This document shows positions 54,034 to 63,353 of a DNA stretch of 64,000 bases, piece by piece. Source of the stretch: Bradyrhizobium manausense (lineage in GTDB: Bacteria > Pseudomonadota > Alphaproteobacteria > Rhizobiales > Xanthobacteraceae); NCBI RefSeq assembly GCF_018130615.1, contig NZ_JAFCKB010000001.1, forward strand, positions 310,001 through 374,000, read 5' to 3'. A model generated the notes under the pieces. It searched no databases. It was not told where the DNA came from and saw only the letters and a list, made by a program, of their open reading frames with translations. Both the position numbers and the translations under genes were made by a program. Position 1 is the first letter of the stretch. Every line of letters starts with the position of its first letter.

Positions 54034-54668
54034 TCATCGCCATCGACGGCCCCGCGGCCTCGGGCAAGGGCACGCTCGGCAAGCGCCTCGCGCATCATTA
54101 CGGCTATCGTCATCTCGATACCGGCGTGATCTATCGCGCCGTCGCCTACGCGCTGATGCAGTCCGGCCATGACCTGCGGGACGAGGCCGCGGCCGTGCGG
54201 GCCGCCCTGGAGCTCGACCCTGAAAAGTTCGGCAATCCCGCCCTGAAGACCCAGGAGGCCGGCGAGGGCGCCTCCATTGTGTCCGCGATTCCCAGGGTTC
54301 GCGAGGCCCTGGTCAATTTCCAGCGGCAGTTCGCCGCCGATCCGCCCGGCGCCGTGCTGGACGGCAGGGATATCGGAACCGTGATCTGCCCCCATGCCGA
54401 CGTGAAGATCTTTGTCGTGGCCGATCCCAAGGTCCGCGCCCGCCGCCGGACCATGGAGGCGAGGGCGCGGGGTGAGGAGGCCGATGAGGCGGCCGTGCTC
54501 GCCGACATCATCCGGCGCGACGAAAGGGATAAGAACCGGCCGATTGCGCCTCTAAAGCCTGCCCCGGATGCTCACTTGCTTGATAACTCCCAACTGGATA
54601 TAGAAGGCGGCGTCCGGGCCGCCATCGACATTATCGAGGCTGTCCGAGCGGGCCGGTCGCGGGGTTAA
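54030..54668 (+). CDS. cmk: Cytidylate kinase
   Basis: A 212-residue (d)CMP kinase. P-loop [16 protein letters not shown], then [15 protein letters not shown] and [18 protein letters not shown] in separate segments, and the lid [15 protein letters not shown]. It supplies CDP for nucleic acid and lipid synthesis. Its start overlaps the aroA stop, and rpsA follows after 268 bp: the classic aroA-cmk-rpsA order. Confidence 0.97.
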   Translation: MIIAIDGPAASGKGTLGKRLAHHYGYRHLDTGVIYRAVAYALMQSGHDLRDEAAAVRAALELDPEKFGNPALKTQEAGEGASIVSAIPRVREALVNFQRQFAADPPGAVLDGRDIGTVICPHADVKIFVVADPKVRARRRTMEARARGEEADEAAVLADIIRRDERDKNRPIAPLKPAPDAHLLDNSQLDIEGGVRAAIDIIEAVRAGRSRG

Positions 54669-54936
54669 GCCGCAGCCGTCATTGGAGGAAGCGCCCGCTC
54701 CCGCTCTTTGAGGTCGGTACTCTCGGTCCCTGTTCGGGACCGACGCGATCCAGGCTCCGGACAACAGATTTTCCACGTATCGAACGCGCGGGCCTCTGCC
54801 GGCCCGCTTCCGCTGTTTCGGCGTCAAGCCGGAGCAACGAGCGGTCGCTCGAAGGTCTTGCGGACCTTCCGACACTGCGTGCGCGATACGCCCATGAACC
54901 CCAACGGCCGGCAAGACATCCGCAACTGGAGAACAA

Positions 54937-56643
54937 ATGGCTTCGACTTCCGCTGATTCCTATAGCCCGTCGCGCGACGATTTCGCCGCGATGCTCGACG
55001 AGTCCTTCGCAGGTGGCAACCTGCAGGAGAGCTCGGTCGTGAAGGGCAAGGTGGTTGCAATTGAAAAGGACATGGCCGTCATCGACGTCGGCCTGAAGAC
55101 CGAGGGCCGCGTTGCGCTGCGCGAATTTTCCGGCCCCGGCCGTGACAGCGAGATCAAGGTTGGCGACGAGGTGGAAGTGTTCCTCGATCGCATCGAAAAC
55201 GCCCTCGGCGAAGCCGTGCTGTCGCGCGACAAGGCGCGCCGCGAAGAGAGCTGGGGCAAGCTGGAGAAGGCGTTCCAGAACAACGAGAAGGTCACGGGCG
55301 TCATCTTCAACCAGGTCAAGGGTGGTTTCACCGTCGACCTCGACGGTGCCGTTGCCTTCCTGCCGCGTTCGCAGGTCGACATCCGCCCGATCCGAGACGT
55401 TGCGCCGCTGATGAACAACGCGCAGCCGTTCCAGATCCTCAAGATGGACCGCCGCCGCGGCAACATCGTCGTCTCCCGCCGCACGGTTCTCGAAGAGACC
55501 CGCGCCGAGCAGCGTCAGGAGCTGGTGCAGAACCTCGAAGAGGGTCAGGTGATCGACGGCGTGGTCAAGAACATCACCGACTACGGTGCGTTCGTTGATC
55601 TCGGCGGCATCGACGGTCTGCTGCACGTCACCGACATCGCGTGGCGCCGCGTCAACCACCCGACCGAGGTGCTCTCGATCGGCCAGACCGTGAAGGTCAA
55701 GATCATCAAGATCAACCACGAGACGCACCGCATCTCCCTGGGCATGAAGCAGCTGCTGGACGATCCGTGGCAGGGCATCGAAGCCAAGTACCCGCTGGGT
55801 GCCCGCTTCACCGGCCGTGTCACCAACATCACCGACTACGGTGCGTTCGTCGAGCTCGAGCCGGGCATCGAGGGCCTGATCCACGTCTCCGAGATGTCGT
55901 GGACCAAGAAGAACATGCACCCCGGCAAGATCGTGTCGACCTCGCAGGAAGTCGACGTGCAGGTGCTGGAAGTCGATTCCGTCAAGCGCCGCATCTCGCT
56001 CGGCCTCAAGCAGACCATGCGCAACCCCTGGGAGGTCTTCGTCGAAGGTCACCCGACCGGTTCGGTGGTCGAAGGCGAAGTCAAGAACAAGACCGAGTTC
56101 GGTCTGTTCCTGGGCCTCGAGGGCGACGTCGACGGCATGGTCCATCTCTCCGACCTCGACTGGAAGCTTCCGGGCGAGCAGGTGATCGACAACTACAAGA
56201 AGGGCGACATGGTGAAGGCCGTGGTGCTCGATGTGGACGTCGAGAAGGAGCGTATCTCGCTCGGCATCAAGCAGCTCGAAGGCGACCCCTTCGCCGAGCC
56301 GGGCGATGTCAAGAAGGGCGCGGTCGTGACCTGCGAAGTGCTCGAAGTGAAGGAAAGCGGTATCGAGGTGAAGATCACCGGGACCGACTTCTCGACCTTC
56401 ATCAAGCGCTCGGAGCTCGCGCGTGACCGTAATGACCAGCGCGCCGAACGCTTTGCCGTCGGCGAGAAGGTCGACGCCCGCGTGATCCAGTTCGACAAGA
56501 AGGCCCGCAAGGTCCAGGTGTCGATCAAGGCGCTCGAAGTCGCGGAAGAGAAGGAAGCCATCGCGCAGTACGGCTCTTCGGATTCGGGTGCGACGCTCGG
56601 CGACATTCTGGGCACCGCGCTCAAGAACCGCGACAGCAAGTAA
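54937..56643 (+). CDS. rpsA: 30S ribosomal protein S1
   Basis: A 568-residue S1 with six OB-fold S1 repeats, visible as KGKVVAIEKDMAVIDVG, GVIFNQVKGGFTVDLDG, GVVKNITDYGAFVDLGG, GRVTNITDYGAFVELEP, GEVKNKTEFGLFLGLEG and CEVLEVKESGIEVKITG. It binds mRNA leaders and unwinds them on the 30S subunit. It is very acidic overall, with codon use of a highly expressed gene. The 268-bp leader after cmk may hold a strong promoter and the usual S1 autoregulation; a good terminator follows. Confidence 0.98.
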   Translation: MASTSADSYSPSRDDFAAMLDESFAGGNLQESSVVKGKVVAIEKDMAVIDVGLKTEGRVALREFSGPGRDSEIKVGDEVEVFLDRIENALGEAVLSRDKARREESWGKLEKAFQNNEKVTGVIFNQVKGGFTVDLDGAVAFLPRSQVDIRPIRDVAPLMNNAQPFQILKMDRRRGNIVVSRRTVLEETRAEQRQELVQNLEEGQVIDGVVKNITDYGAFVDLGGIDGLLHVTDIAWRRVNHPTEVLSIGQTVKVKIIKINHETHRISLGMKQLLDDPWQGIEAKYPLGARFTGRVTNITDYGAFVELEPGIEGLIHVSEMSWTKKNMHPGKIVSTSQEVDVQVLEVDSVKRRISLGLKQTMRNPWEVFVEGHPTGSVVEGEVKNKTEFGLFLGLEGDVDGMVHLSDLDWKLPGEQVIDNYKKGDMVKAVVLDVDVEKERISLGIKQLEGDPFAEPGDVKKGAVVTCEVLEVKESGIEVKITGTDFSTFIKRSELARDRNDQRAERFAVGEKVDARVIQFDKKARKVQVSIKALEVAEEKEAIAQYGSSDSGATLGDILGTALKNRDSK

Positions 56644-57019
56644 GCGAAACGCAGGTTTTGCTGACATCGAAGCCCCGGCGCGAGCCGGGGCTTTTTTGTT
56701 GCAGCATACTCCGTCGTCGTCCCGGACAAGCGCAGCCCTGGACAACGCGTAGCGTTGTTTAGAGCGGAGCGCCGATCCGGGACCCATACCCACAAGAAAT
56801 GGTTTGGCGAAGACTTGAAGTGGGCGTCTCGCGTCACACTCCTCCCTGGGGTCATGGATCCCCGCGTTCGCGGGGATGACGAAGGAGCTTGTGGCGACTT
56901 CCTCGCCCGTCACGAGGCCTTGTTTTCTTCAAATTGCGCCGCAATTGATGTATCCAGGCAAGCCAATGGTCACGTTGTGGCGGCACAACGCCCGCGGCCT
57001 TTCATTTGGAGATATTTCG
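56644..57019. other. Intergenic stretch with terminator and repeats
   Basis: 376 bp between rpsA and sppA. It holds the rpsA terminator (56671-56698) and two dispersed-repeat pieces: one near 56715-56800 and one near 56846-56880 with the hairpin GGATCCCCGCG-TTCG-CGGGGAT. No further gene is visible. Confidence 0.65.
56671..56698 (+). terminator. Rho-independent terminator of rpsA
   Basis: Stem AGCCCCGGC-GCGA-GCCGGGGCT followed by TTTTTTG, 28 bp after the rpsA stop. A textbook intrinsic terminator. Confidence 0.95.
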
Positions 57020-58000
57020 ATGTCGCTCGATTCGGACATCATCGTCGACCGCCGCAGGATCCGCCGCAAGCTGACGTTCTGGCGCGTGATGGCCGCGCTG
57101 ATCGCGATCGCTGCGATCGCGGGCTTCGCGCTGATCGCGACACCAGGCGCGCGCGGCACCTTCGCCACCGCCGGCGCGATCGCACGCGTGCAGATCGACG
57201 GCCTGATCCGCAGCGATGCCGAGCGCACGCGGGCGCTGGAGCGGCTGGAGAACTCGCAGGCCGCCGCCGTCGTCGTTCACATCAATTCGCCGGGCGGCAC
57301 CACCGCCGGTTCCGAGCAGCTCTATGATTCACTGACGCGGCTGAAGGCGAAGAAGCCGCTGGTCGTCGTGGTCGAAGGGCTTGCGGCGTCCGGAGGCTAC
57401 ATCACCGCGATTGCGAGCGACCACATCATCGCCCAGCAGAGCTCGCTGGTCGGCTCGATCGGCGTGCTGTTCCAGTTTCCCAACGTCTCGGAACTCCTGA
57501 AGACCGTTGGCGTCAAGGTGGAGGAGGTCAAGTCCACGCCGCTGAAGGCCGCGCCCAACGGCTTTGAGCCGACCAGCCCGGAAGCGCGGGCCGCGCTGGA
57601 TGCGTTGGTGAAGGATTCCTATGCCTGGTTCAAGGATCTGGTGAAGCAGCGCCGTGGCATGGATGACACGCAGCTCGAAAAAGTCGTCGATGGCCGTGTC
57701 TTCACCGGCCGCCAGGCGATCGATCTCAAGCTGATCGACCAGCTCGGCGACGAGAAAACCGCCGTGACCTGGCTCGAGGAGCAGAAGGGCGTCAAGAAGG
57801 GTCTTTCGGTCCGCGATTACAAGCTCGAGCCGCGCTTTGGCGATCTGCCGTTCCTCAAGACGGCTGCTGCCGTGACGCTGGAAGCGCTTGGATTCGGCTC
57901 GATTGCGCATCAAATCGCGCAAACCGGTGTCGTGCAGGCGGTCGATCGCGTCGGTATGGATGGAATGCTGGCCTTGTGGCAGCCGGCTGCGTCGAATTGA
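57020..58000 (+). CDS. sppA: Signal peptide peptidase SppA (short form)
   Basis: A 326-residue membrane-bound serine protease of family S49 that breaks down cleaved signal peptides. One membrane anchor near residues 22-45 (VMAALIAIAAIAGFALIA). The S49 region has VVHINSPGGTTAGSEQLYD and the nucleophile Ser in EGLAASGGYITAIASDHI; the general-base Lys is expected in the usual place. It is half the length of E. coli SppA, as in most alphaproteobacteria. GGAGAT is 6 bases before the ATG at 57020. Confidence 0.93.
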   Translation: MSLDSDIIVDRRRIRRKLTFWRVMAALIAIAAIAGFALIATPGARGTFATAGAIARVQIDGLIRSDAERTRALERLENSQAAAVVVHINSPGGTTAGSEQLYDSLTRLKAKKPLVVVVEGLAASGGYITAIASDHIIAQQSSLVGSIGVLFQFPNVSELLKTVGVKVEEVKSTPLKAAPNGFEPTSPEARAALDALVKDSYAWFKDLVKQRRGMDDTQLEKVVDGRVFTGRQAIDLKLIDQLGDEKTAVTWLEEQKGVKKGLSVRDYKLEPRFGDLPFLKTAAAVTLEALGFGSIAHQIAQTGVVQAVDRVGMDGMLALWQPAASN

Positions 58001-58182
58001 CCGGAAAAGGCGGGAACAACGCGAGCCTCGGATCTTTTTCCCGTCTGGCGGGTAGCTGCGCAGCCCGCTTTTTCGGCATTTGTCACGCATTTTCCCGACG
58101 CTCAACCTTCATTTAGCGTCTTGACAGATCAAGGCATTTTCACGGAAATGGTCATCCGCACGCTTCCGGGTCCTATCTCTCG

Positions 58183-58488
58183 ATGATCAAATCCGAACTT
58201 GTTCAGCGTATCGCCGAGCACAACCCGCATCTGTACCAGCGGGATGTCGAGAACATTGTGAATGCGATTCTCGAAGAGATCGTAGCGGCCCTCGCGCGCG
58301 GTGACCGCGTCGAGCTGCGCGGCTTCGGTGCCTTCTCGGTCAAGCATCGCCCTGCACGCGCCGGCCGCAATCCGCGCACCGGCGCCCATGTCCCCGTCGA
58401 TCAGAAGAGCGTTCCGTTCTTCAAGACCGGCAAGGAAATGCGCGAGCGGCTGAACCGCGACCATCCGGATCCCGGCGCGCCCGATTAA
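58183..58488 (+). CDS. ihfB: Integration host factor subunit beta
   Basis: A 101-residue HU/IHF-fold protein that bends DNA with IhfA. N-terminal [20 protein letters not shown], beta-arm region [20 protein letters not shown] with the conserved Pro/Arg tip, and C-terminal [16 protein letters not shown]. It shapes sigma-54 promoters, replication and recombination sites. It sits between sppA and the LapA-like gene in the same order as in relatives. Confidence 0.97.
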   Translation: MIKSELVQRIAEHNPHLYQRDVENIVNAILEEIVAALARGDRVELRGFGAFSVKHRPARAGRNPRTGAHVPVDQKSVPFFKTGKEMRERLNRDHPDPGAPD

Positions 58489-58521
58489 GGCGCGATGAAA
58501 TCGCGCTTTAGGTTATGGTTT

Positions 58522-58570
58522 GAGCATGATCTTTGCGGAAAACCGCTGCACACTTTTCCGGATCATGCTC
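58522..58570. repeat. Dispersed palindrome (GAGCATGATC family)
   Basis: GAGCATGATC and GATCATGCTC arms around TTTGCGGAAAACCGCTGCAC and CTTTTCCG (inner GGAAAA/TTTTCC). A very common intergenic palindrome in Rhizobiales. It lies directly after ihfB and could act as a weak terminator. Confidence 0.85.
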
Positions 58571-58638
58571 TGTCGTCCGGGCTTTACCGAACAGCCGCAT
58601 GATGCGGCAGCAAGCTTGATTCAAGACGAGCGATCGCG

Positions 58639-59031
58639 ATGCGAAAGTTCCTGACCGCGCTGATCGTGATCCCGCTGGGCCTGATCCTGGTGACCTTTGC
58701 GGTGGCCAACCGGCATTTCGTCACCGTCTCGTTCGATCCCTTCATGGCGGCCGATCCGGCCCTATCGGTCACGCTGCCGTTGTTTCTGCTTCTGATCCTG
58801 GTGGCGGCCGTGGGCGTCGTCGCCGGCGGCTGCGCCGTCTGGTTCGGCCAGCGGCGTTGGCGGCGTGCCGCGCGCCGCCATGAGGCGGATGCGCGGACCG
58901 CCCGGGTCGAGCTGGCCGATCTGCGGGCCCAGACGGCCCCGGCCAAGCCCGAACCTCAACGTCTCCCGGTGCCCTCCGGGATGGGCCTTTACGGGCCCGT
59001 CGGGCGAGACAAGCAGCGTGCGACGTTGTAG
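58639..59031 (+). CDS. LapA-domain (DUF1049) membrane protein
   Basis: A 130-residue protein with two membrane helices (FLTALIVIPLGLILVTFAVA and LPLFLLLILVAAVGVVAGG), then a basic, probably coiled-coil tail (WRRAARRHEADARTARVELA). It resembles the lipopolysaccharide assembly protein A domain. The match to LapA is by helix pattern and the ANRHFVTVSFDPF segment; a role in envelope LPS control is inferred. It is upstream of trpF. Confidence 0.85.
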   Translation: MRKFLTALIVIPLGLILVTFAVANRHFVTVSFDPFMAADPALSVTLPLFLLLILVAAVGVVAGGCAVWFGQRRWRRAARRHEADARTARVELADLRAQTAPAKPEPQRLPVPSGMGLYGPVGRDKQRATL

Positions 59032-59094
59032 AAGCGGCCCGACCGAAAAACCGTTTACCGGCCGCCGCTTGCGGCCTCCACCCGCTTTGAGACC

Positions 59095-59754
59095 ATGTCC
59101 CTGATCGTCAAAATCTGCGGCCTGTCCACGCGCGAGACGCTCGACGTCGCGCTCGACGCGGGCGCCGACATGGTGGGGTTCGTGTTCTTTCCGCCGTCGC
59201 CGCGGCATGTCTCGCTGGAGACGGCGCGCGATCTCGGCCGGCAGGTGAAGGGGCGAGCGCTTAAAGTGGCGCTCACGGTCGATGCCGACGATGCCACGCT
59301 CGACAACATCATGGATTCGCTGTCGCCGGACATCCTCCAGCTCCACGGCAAGGAAAGCGTGGCGCGGCTGCGGGACATCAAGCAGAAGTTCGGTCGCCCG
59401 GTGATGAAGGCCGTGCCGGTCGCAATCGCGGCCGATCTTGCTGTCCTGCCGGGCTATGCCGCAGTCGCCGATCGCATCCTGTTCGATGCGCGCGCGCCGA
59501 AGGATGCGACCCGGCCCGGCGGCCTGGGCGCGCCGTTCGACTGGCACCTGCTGGAAAATCTCGATCTGAAACTGCCCTACATGGTCTCGGGCGGACTTCA
59601 TGCCGACAATGTCGCCGAGGCCGTTCGCGTCACCCGCGCGGGCGGCGTCGATGTGTCCTCCGGCATCGAGAGCGCTCCCGGCGTGAAAGATCCGGAACTG
59701 ATCAAGGCCTTCATTCGCGCCGCGCGCGCCACTCAAGAGTTGAGCGTTCGATGA
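59095..59754 (+). CDS. trpF: Phosphoribosylanthranilate isomerase
   Basis: A 219-residue TIM-barrel enzyme, third step from anthranilate in tryptophan synthesis. N-terminal [20 protein letters not shown] with the catalytic Cys, then [20 protein letters not shown], and [17 protein letters not shown]. It overlaps trpB by 4 bp (ATGA), so translation is coupled. Standard alphaproteobacterial trpF-trpB-trpA order. Confidence 0.97.
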   Translation: MSLIVKICGLSTRETLDVALDAGADMVGFVFFPPSPRHVSLETARDLGRQVKGRALKVALTVDADDATLDNIMDSLSPDILQLHGKESVARLRDIKQKFGRPVMKAVPVAIAADLAVLPGYAAVADRILFDARAPKDATRPGGLGAPFDWHLLENLDLKLPYMVSGGLHADNVAEAVRVTRAGGVDVSSGIESAPGVKDPELIKAFIRAARATQELSVR

Positions 59755-60968
59755 ACATCGCCAAACCAAACTCCTATCGCAGCGGACCCGACGAGCGCGG
59801 TCATTTCGGCATTTTCGGCGGACGCTTTGTTGCCGAAACCTTGATGCCGCTGATCCTCGATCTGGAGAAGGCCTACACCGCGGCCAAGGCCGATCCGGCT
59901 TTTCAGGCCGAGATGAACGGCTATCTCAAGAACTATGTCGGCCGGCCCTCGCCGCTCTATTTCGCCGAGCGTCTCACCGACCATCTCGGCGGTGCGAAAA
60001 TCTACCTCAAGCGCGAAGAGCTGAACCACACCGGCTCGCACAAGGTGAACAACGTGCTCGGCCAGATCATGCTGGCGCGGCGCATGGGCAAGAAGCGCAT
60101 CATCGCCGAGACCGGTGCCGGCCAGCACGGTGTCGCCACCGCGACGCTTTGCGCGCGGTTCGGTCTCGAATGCGTGGTCTATATGGGCGCGGTCGACGTT
60201 GAGCGGCAGCAGCCCAATGTGATCCGCATGGAGATGCTGGGCGCAAAAGTGTTTCCGGTGCAGTCGGGCACGCGCACGCTGAAAGACGCGATGAACGAGG
60301 CGCTGCGCGACTGGGTCACCAACGTGCACAACACCTTCTACTGCATCGGCACGGTGGCGGGTCCGCATCCCTATCCGACGCTGGTGCGCGACTTCCAGTC
60401 CATTATCGGCAACGAGACCAAGACGCAGATGCAGGAGGTCGAGGGACGCCTGCCGGATTCGCTGGTCGCCTGCATCGGCGGCGGCTCGAACGCGATGGGC
60501 CTGTTCCATCCCTTCCTCGACGATCCCTCAGTCGAGATTTTCGGTGTCGAGGCCGCGGGCCACGGGCTCACGCAATTGCATGCCGCCTCGATCGCGGGCG
60601 GCCGTCCCGGCGTGCTGCATGGCAACCGCACCTATCTGCTGATGGATGCCGACGGTCAGATCCAGGACGCGCATTCGATCTCGGCCGGCCTCGATTATCC
60701 AGGCATCGGCCCCGAGCACTCCTGGCTGCATGAGGTCGGCCGCGTCAATTATCTCTCCGCGACCGACGACGAGGCGCTCGCCGCGTTCCAGCTGCTCTCG
60801 AAGCTCGAAGGCATCATCCCCGCACTCGAGCCCGCGCACGCCATCGCCAAGGTGATGGAGCTCGCGCCGAAGCGGCCGAAAGACCACCTGATGGTCGTCA
60901 ATCTCTCCGGCCGTGGCGACAAGGACGTCCCGCAGGTCGGCGACATCCTGAAGGGCAAGAGCAAGTGA
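59751..60968 (+). CDS. trpB: Tryptophan synthase beta chain
   Basis: A 405-residue PLP enzyme that joins indole and serine. The PLP Lys98 is in [12 protein letters not shown]; the phosphate loop is IGGGSNAMG; entry [12 protein letters not shown] is typical. It forms the alpha2-beta2 complex with TrpA, which normally follows at once. Here 496 bp with a minus-strand DUF559 gene and two inverted repeats lie between. Confidence 0.98.
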   Translation: MNIAKPNSYRSGPDERGHFGIFGGRFVAETLMPLILDLEKAYTAAKADPAFQAEMNGYLKNYVGRPSPLYFAERLTDHLGGAKIYLKREELNHTGSHKVNNVLGQIMLARRMGKKRIIAETGAGQHGVATATLCARFGLECVVYMGAVDVERQQPNVIRMEMLGAKVFPVQSGTRTLKDAMNEALRDWVTNVHNTFYCIGTVAGPHPYPTLVRDFQSIIGNETKTQMQEVEGRLPDSLVACIGGGSNAMGLFHPFLDDPSVEIFGVEAAGHGLTQLHAASIAGGRPGVLHGNRTYLLMDADGQIQDAHSISAGLDYPGIGPEHSWLHEVGRVNYLSATDDEALAAFQLLSKLEGIIPALEPAHAIAKVMELAPKRPKDHLMVVNLSGRGDKDVPQVGDILKGKSK

Positions 60969-60991
60969 GGCGAGTGTCGCACTCTCTTCAC

Positions 60992-61038
60992 CTCTCCCCG
61001 TCGGGGAGAGGTCGGCTGCGAAGTAGCCGGGTGAGGGG
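60992..61038. repeat. REP-type element, left flank of second DUF559 gene
   Basis: 47 bp: hairpin CTCTCCCCG-TCGGGGAGAG, then GTCGGCTGCGAAGTAGCCGG and GTGAGGGG. The reverse complement of 61394-61440 matches it at 44 of 47 positions by eye, so the pair are terminal inverted repeats of the nuclease region. Confidence 0.9.
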
Positions 61039-61047
61039 TCTCTCCGC

Positions 61048-61392
61048 TCACTCGAACCTCAATGAGGTTTCGATGAGTTCGAGTACGCCCTCCATATTTT
61101 CATACACGTCGGTATTTGAGACTCGCAGGACGAGAAATCCGCAGGCTTCAAGGACTTCGGTCCTGACCTTGTCTTTCTCGATGTCGGTCGGGCTGGAATG
61201 CGTGACACCGTCCACCTCAATGATCAGTTTTCCGTCCAACGTCACGAAATCGACGACGTACCGGTCGACAGGGTGCTGGCGGCGAAATTTCCAGCGGGCG
61301 GGCTGCCGATTGCGTAGCGCCTGCCAAAGTTTCGCTTCGGCGCTCGTCCGCGACTCGCGGAGCCTTTGCGCTCTGGACTTGAACCTCTCCAT
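61048..61392 (-). CDS. DUF559 endonuclease-domain protein inserted between trpB and trpA
   Basis: A 114-residue protein of the same DUF559 (Vsr/PD-(D/E)XK-like) family as the gene at 5862-6320. Core: FRRQHPVDRYVVDF with Asp48, LIIEVDGVTH with Glu59, Asp61 and His65, then CGFLVLRVSNTDVYENMEGV. It runs opposite to trpB and trpA. Start uncertain: ATG at 61392, whose upstream region is the repeat (GTGAGGGGG), or a GTG at 61449 that would include repeat-encoded residues (LSPPGRGRLRSSRVRG). The two DUF559 proteins share the motif layout but are clearly diverged. Confidence 0.85.
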   Translation of the reverse strand: MERFKSRAQRLRESRTSAEAKLWQALRNRQPARWKFRRQHPVDRYVVDFVTLDGKLIIEVDGVTHSSPTDIEKDKVRTEVLEACGFLVLRVSNTDVYENMEGVLELIETSLRFE

Positions 61393-61393
61393 C

Positions 61394-61440
61394 CCCCTCA
61401 CCCGGCTGCTTCGCAGCCGACCTCTCCCCGGAGGGGAGAG
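61394..61440. repeat. REP-type element, right flank of second DUF559 gene (inverted)
   Basis: 47-bp inverted counterpart of 60992-61038: CCCCTCACCCGGCTGCTTCG, CAGCCGAC and the CTCTCCCCGGAGGGGAGAG hairpin. It lies 24 bp before trpA and just upstream of the proposed nuclease start. Confidence 0.9.
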
Positions 61441-61464
61441 GTATAGCACAGCGATCGCCGAATC

Positions 61465-62301
61465 ATGACCACGCGTATCGACACTCGTTTCGCCGAACTG
61501 AAAAAAGCCGGCCGCTCGGCCTTCGTCACCTATGTGATGGCCGGCGATCCCGATCTCGCGACTTCGCTCAATATCGTCAAGGCGCTGCCCAAGGCGGGCG
61601 CTGACGTCATCGAACTCGGCATTCCCTTCACCGATCCGATGGCGGATGGCCCCTCGATTCAGGCGGCAGGTCTGCGCGCGCTCAAGGGTGGCATGACCTT
61701 GAAGAAGACGCTGGAGCTGGTGCGCGGCTTCCGCGAGGACGACAACGTCACGCCGCTGGTGCTGATGGGCTACTACAATCCGATCTACATTTACGGTGTC
61801 GACAAGTTTCTGGCTGATGCCAAGACATCAGGCGTCGACGGCCTCATCATCGTCGATCTGCCGCCGGAGGAAGACGACGAACTCTGCATTCCCGCGCTGA
61901 AGGCGGGCCTGAACTTCATTCGCTTGGCGACCCCGACCACGGACGACAAGCGCCTGCCCGCAGTGCTCGCGAACACGTCGGGCTTTGTCTATTACGTCTC
62001 GATCGCCGGCATCACCGGCGCAGCGGCGGCGGACGCGAATGCCGTCGGCGAAGCCGTCGCGCGCATCAAGCGGCATACCAAGTTGCCGATCTGCGTTGGC
62101 TTTGGCATCCGCACGCCGGAGGCGGCGCGCGCGATTGCCGAGAAGGCGGATGGTTCGGTGGTCGGCACCGCGCTGGTCGATGCGCTCAAGAACAGCCTCG
62201 ATGCCGACGGGCGCGCAACCGCCAAGACCGTTAACGCGGTGGCCGAGCTGACGGCGGCCCTGGCCCAGGGTGTCAAGGGCGCCAAACAAGCGGCCGAATA
62301 G
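61465..62301 (+). CDS. trpA: Tryptophan synthase alpha chain
   Basis: A 278-residue TIM-barrel enzyme that cleaves indole-3-glycerol phosphate to indole. Catalytic Glu50 in [13 protein letters not shown] and Asp61 in [11 protein letters not shown] are both present, with loop 6 (SIAGITGA) and [11 protein letters not shown]. It is separated from trpB by the DUF559 cassette. No obvious own promoter was seen, so it probably depends on read-through from trpB. Confidence 0.98.
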   Translation: MTTRIDTRFAELKKAGRSAFVTYVMAGDPDLATSLNIVKALPKAGADVIELGIPFTDPMADGPSIQAAGLRALKGGMTLKKTLELVRGFREDDNVTPLVLMGYYNPIYIYGVDKFLADAKTSGVDGLIIVDLPPEEDDELCIPALKAGLNFIRLATPTTDDKRLPAVLANTSGFVYYVSIAGITGAAAADANAVGEAVARIKRHTKLPICVGFGIRTPEAARAIAEKADGSVVGTALVDALKNSLDADGRATAKTVNAVAELTAALAQGVKGAKQAAE

Positions 62302-62411
62302 GTCATGATTCCGTTGCCAAGGCGGTCGACACGGCGGCTTGCCGGGCAGGGGCCCGGCCGCCATATAGTTCTTCAGGCGATCCCCTGCGGGTTCGCATAT
62401 CGGAGCAAACC

Positions 62412-63353
62412 ATGAACTGGCTTACCAATGTGGTCCGGCCGAAGATCCGCAACATGCTGCGTCGGGAGACGCCGGAGAATTTGTGGATCAAGTGCCCGGA
62501 TTCCGGACAGCTCGTGTTCTACAAGGACGTCGAGGCCAACCAGTTCGTCATCCCCGGCTCGAACTATCACATGCGCATGGGCGCGGTGGCACGGCTGAAG
62601 TCGATCTTCGACAACGAGACCTGGTTCGACGTCGCCCTGCCCGACGTCACGCCCGATCCGCTGAAGTTTCGCGATGAGAAGAAATATGTCGACCGCATCA
62701 AGGATGCGCGTGCGCGCACCAATCTGAACGACGCGATCAAGGTCGGTTACGGCAAGCTCGAAGGCGCCGGCGTCGTCGTCGCCGTGCAGGATTTCGATTT
62801 CATGGGTGGCTCGCTCGGCATGGCTGCGGGTGAAGCCATCGTGCGCGGGCTCGAGCTCGCGGTCGAGAAGAAGTCGCCGTTCATCGTGTTTGCCGCCTCC
62901 GGCGGTGCGCGCATGCAGGAAGGCATCTTGTCGCTGATGCAGATGCCGCGCACCACCGTCGCGGTGCAGATGCTGCGTGAGGCAAAGCAGCCCTATATCG
63001 TCGTGCTCACCAACCCGACCACCGGCGGCGTCACCGCGTCCTACGCGATGCTCGGCGACGTGCAGATCGCCGAGCCCGGCGCGCTGATCGGCTTTGCCGG
63101 CGCGCGCGTGATCGAGCAGACCATCCGTGAGAAATTGCCTGAAGGTTTCCAGCGCGCCGAATATCTGAAAGAGCACGGCATGGTCGACATGGTCGTGCAT
63201 CGCCACGAGTTGCGCCCGACCCTGGCGCGGCTCTGCCGCCTGCTGACCAAGGCACCGGCGCAGGAGAACGCGTCCAAGCCGACGCAGCCAGTCGTCAGCC
63301 CGGCGCAGATCGTCTCGGCCGCTGAGACCGCGCCGGCTGCGCCCCACGCGTGA
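62412..63353 (+). CDS. accD: Acetyl-CoA carboxylase carboxyltransferase subunit beta
   Basis: A 313-residue AccD that, with AccA, transfers CO2 from biotin to acetyl-CoA. The crotonase-like core ([38 protein letters not shown]) is intact. The N-terminal zinc ribbon is not: of the four cysteines in the E. coli protein only Cys28 (LWIKCPDSG) remains, and the second pair is replaced by [11 protein letters not shown]. This appears to be usual for Rhizobiales. The Pro/Ala-rich tail is typical. It overlaps folC by 4 bp (GTGA). Confidence 0.97.
   Translation: MNWLTNVVRPKIRNMLRRETPENLWIKCPDSGQLVFYKDVEANQFVIPGSNYHMRMGAVARLKSIFDNETWFDVALPDVTPDPLKFRDEKKYVDRIKDARARTNLNDAIKVGYGKLEGAGVVVAVQDFDFMGGSLGMAAGEAIVRGLELAVEKKSPFIVFAASGGARMQEGILSLMQMPRTTVAVQMLREAKQPYIVVLTNPTTGGVTASYAMLGDVQIAEPGALIGFAGARVIEQTIREKLPEGFQRAEYLKEHGMVDMVVHRHELRPTLARLCRLLTKAPAQENASKPTQPVVSPAQIVSAAETAPAAPHA

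Noticed and set aside
54679-56913. 744-codon open frame opposite rpsA and its flanks
   Set aside because: It is the antisense shadow of the S1 repeats in GC-rich codons, has no ribosome site and no recognisable domain.
58121-58132. FNR/FixK box TTGACAGATCAA upstream of ihfB
   Set aside because: Arms TTGA/TCAA are separated by four bases instead of the six needed for the consensus, so it is more likely chance or a -35 element.
60968-61465. Target-site duplication at the ends of the trpB|trpA cassette
   Set aside because: Bases just outside the 47-bp repeats (ACTCTCTTCAC on the left, GTATAGCAC on the right) show no convincing direct duplication.
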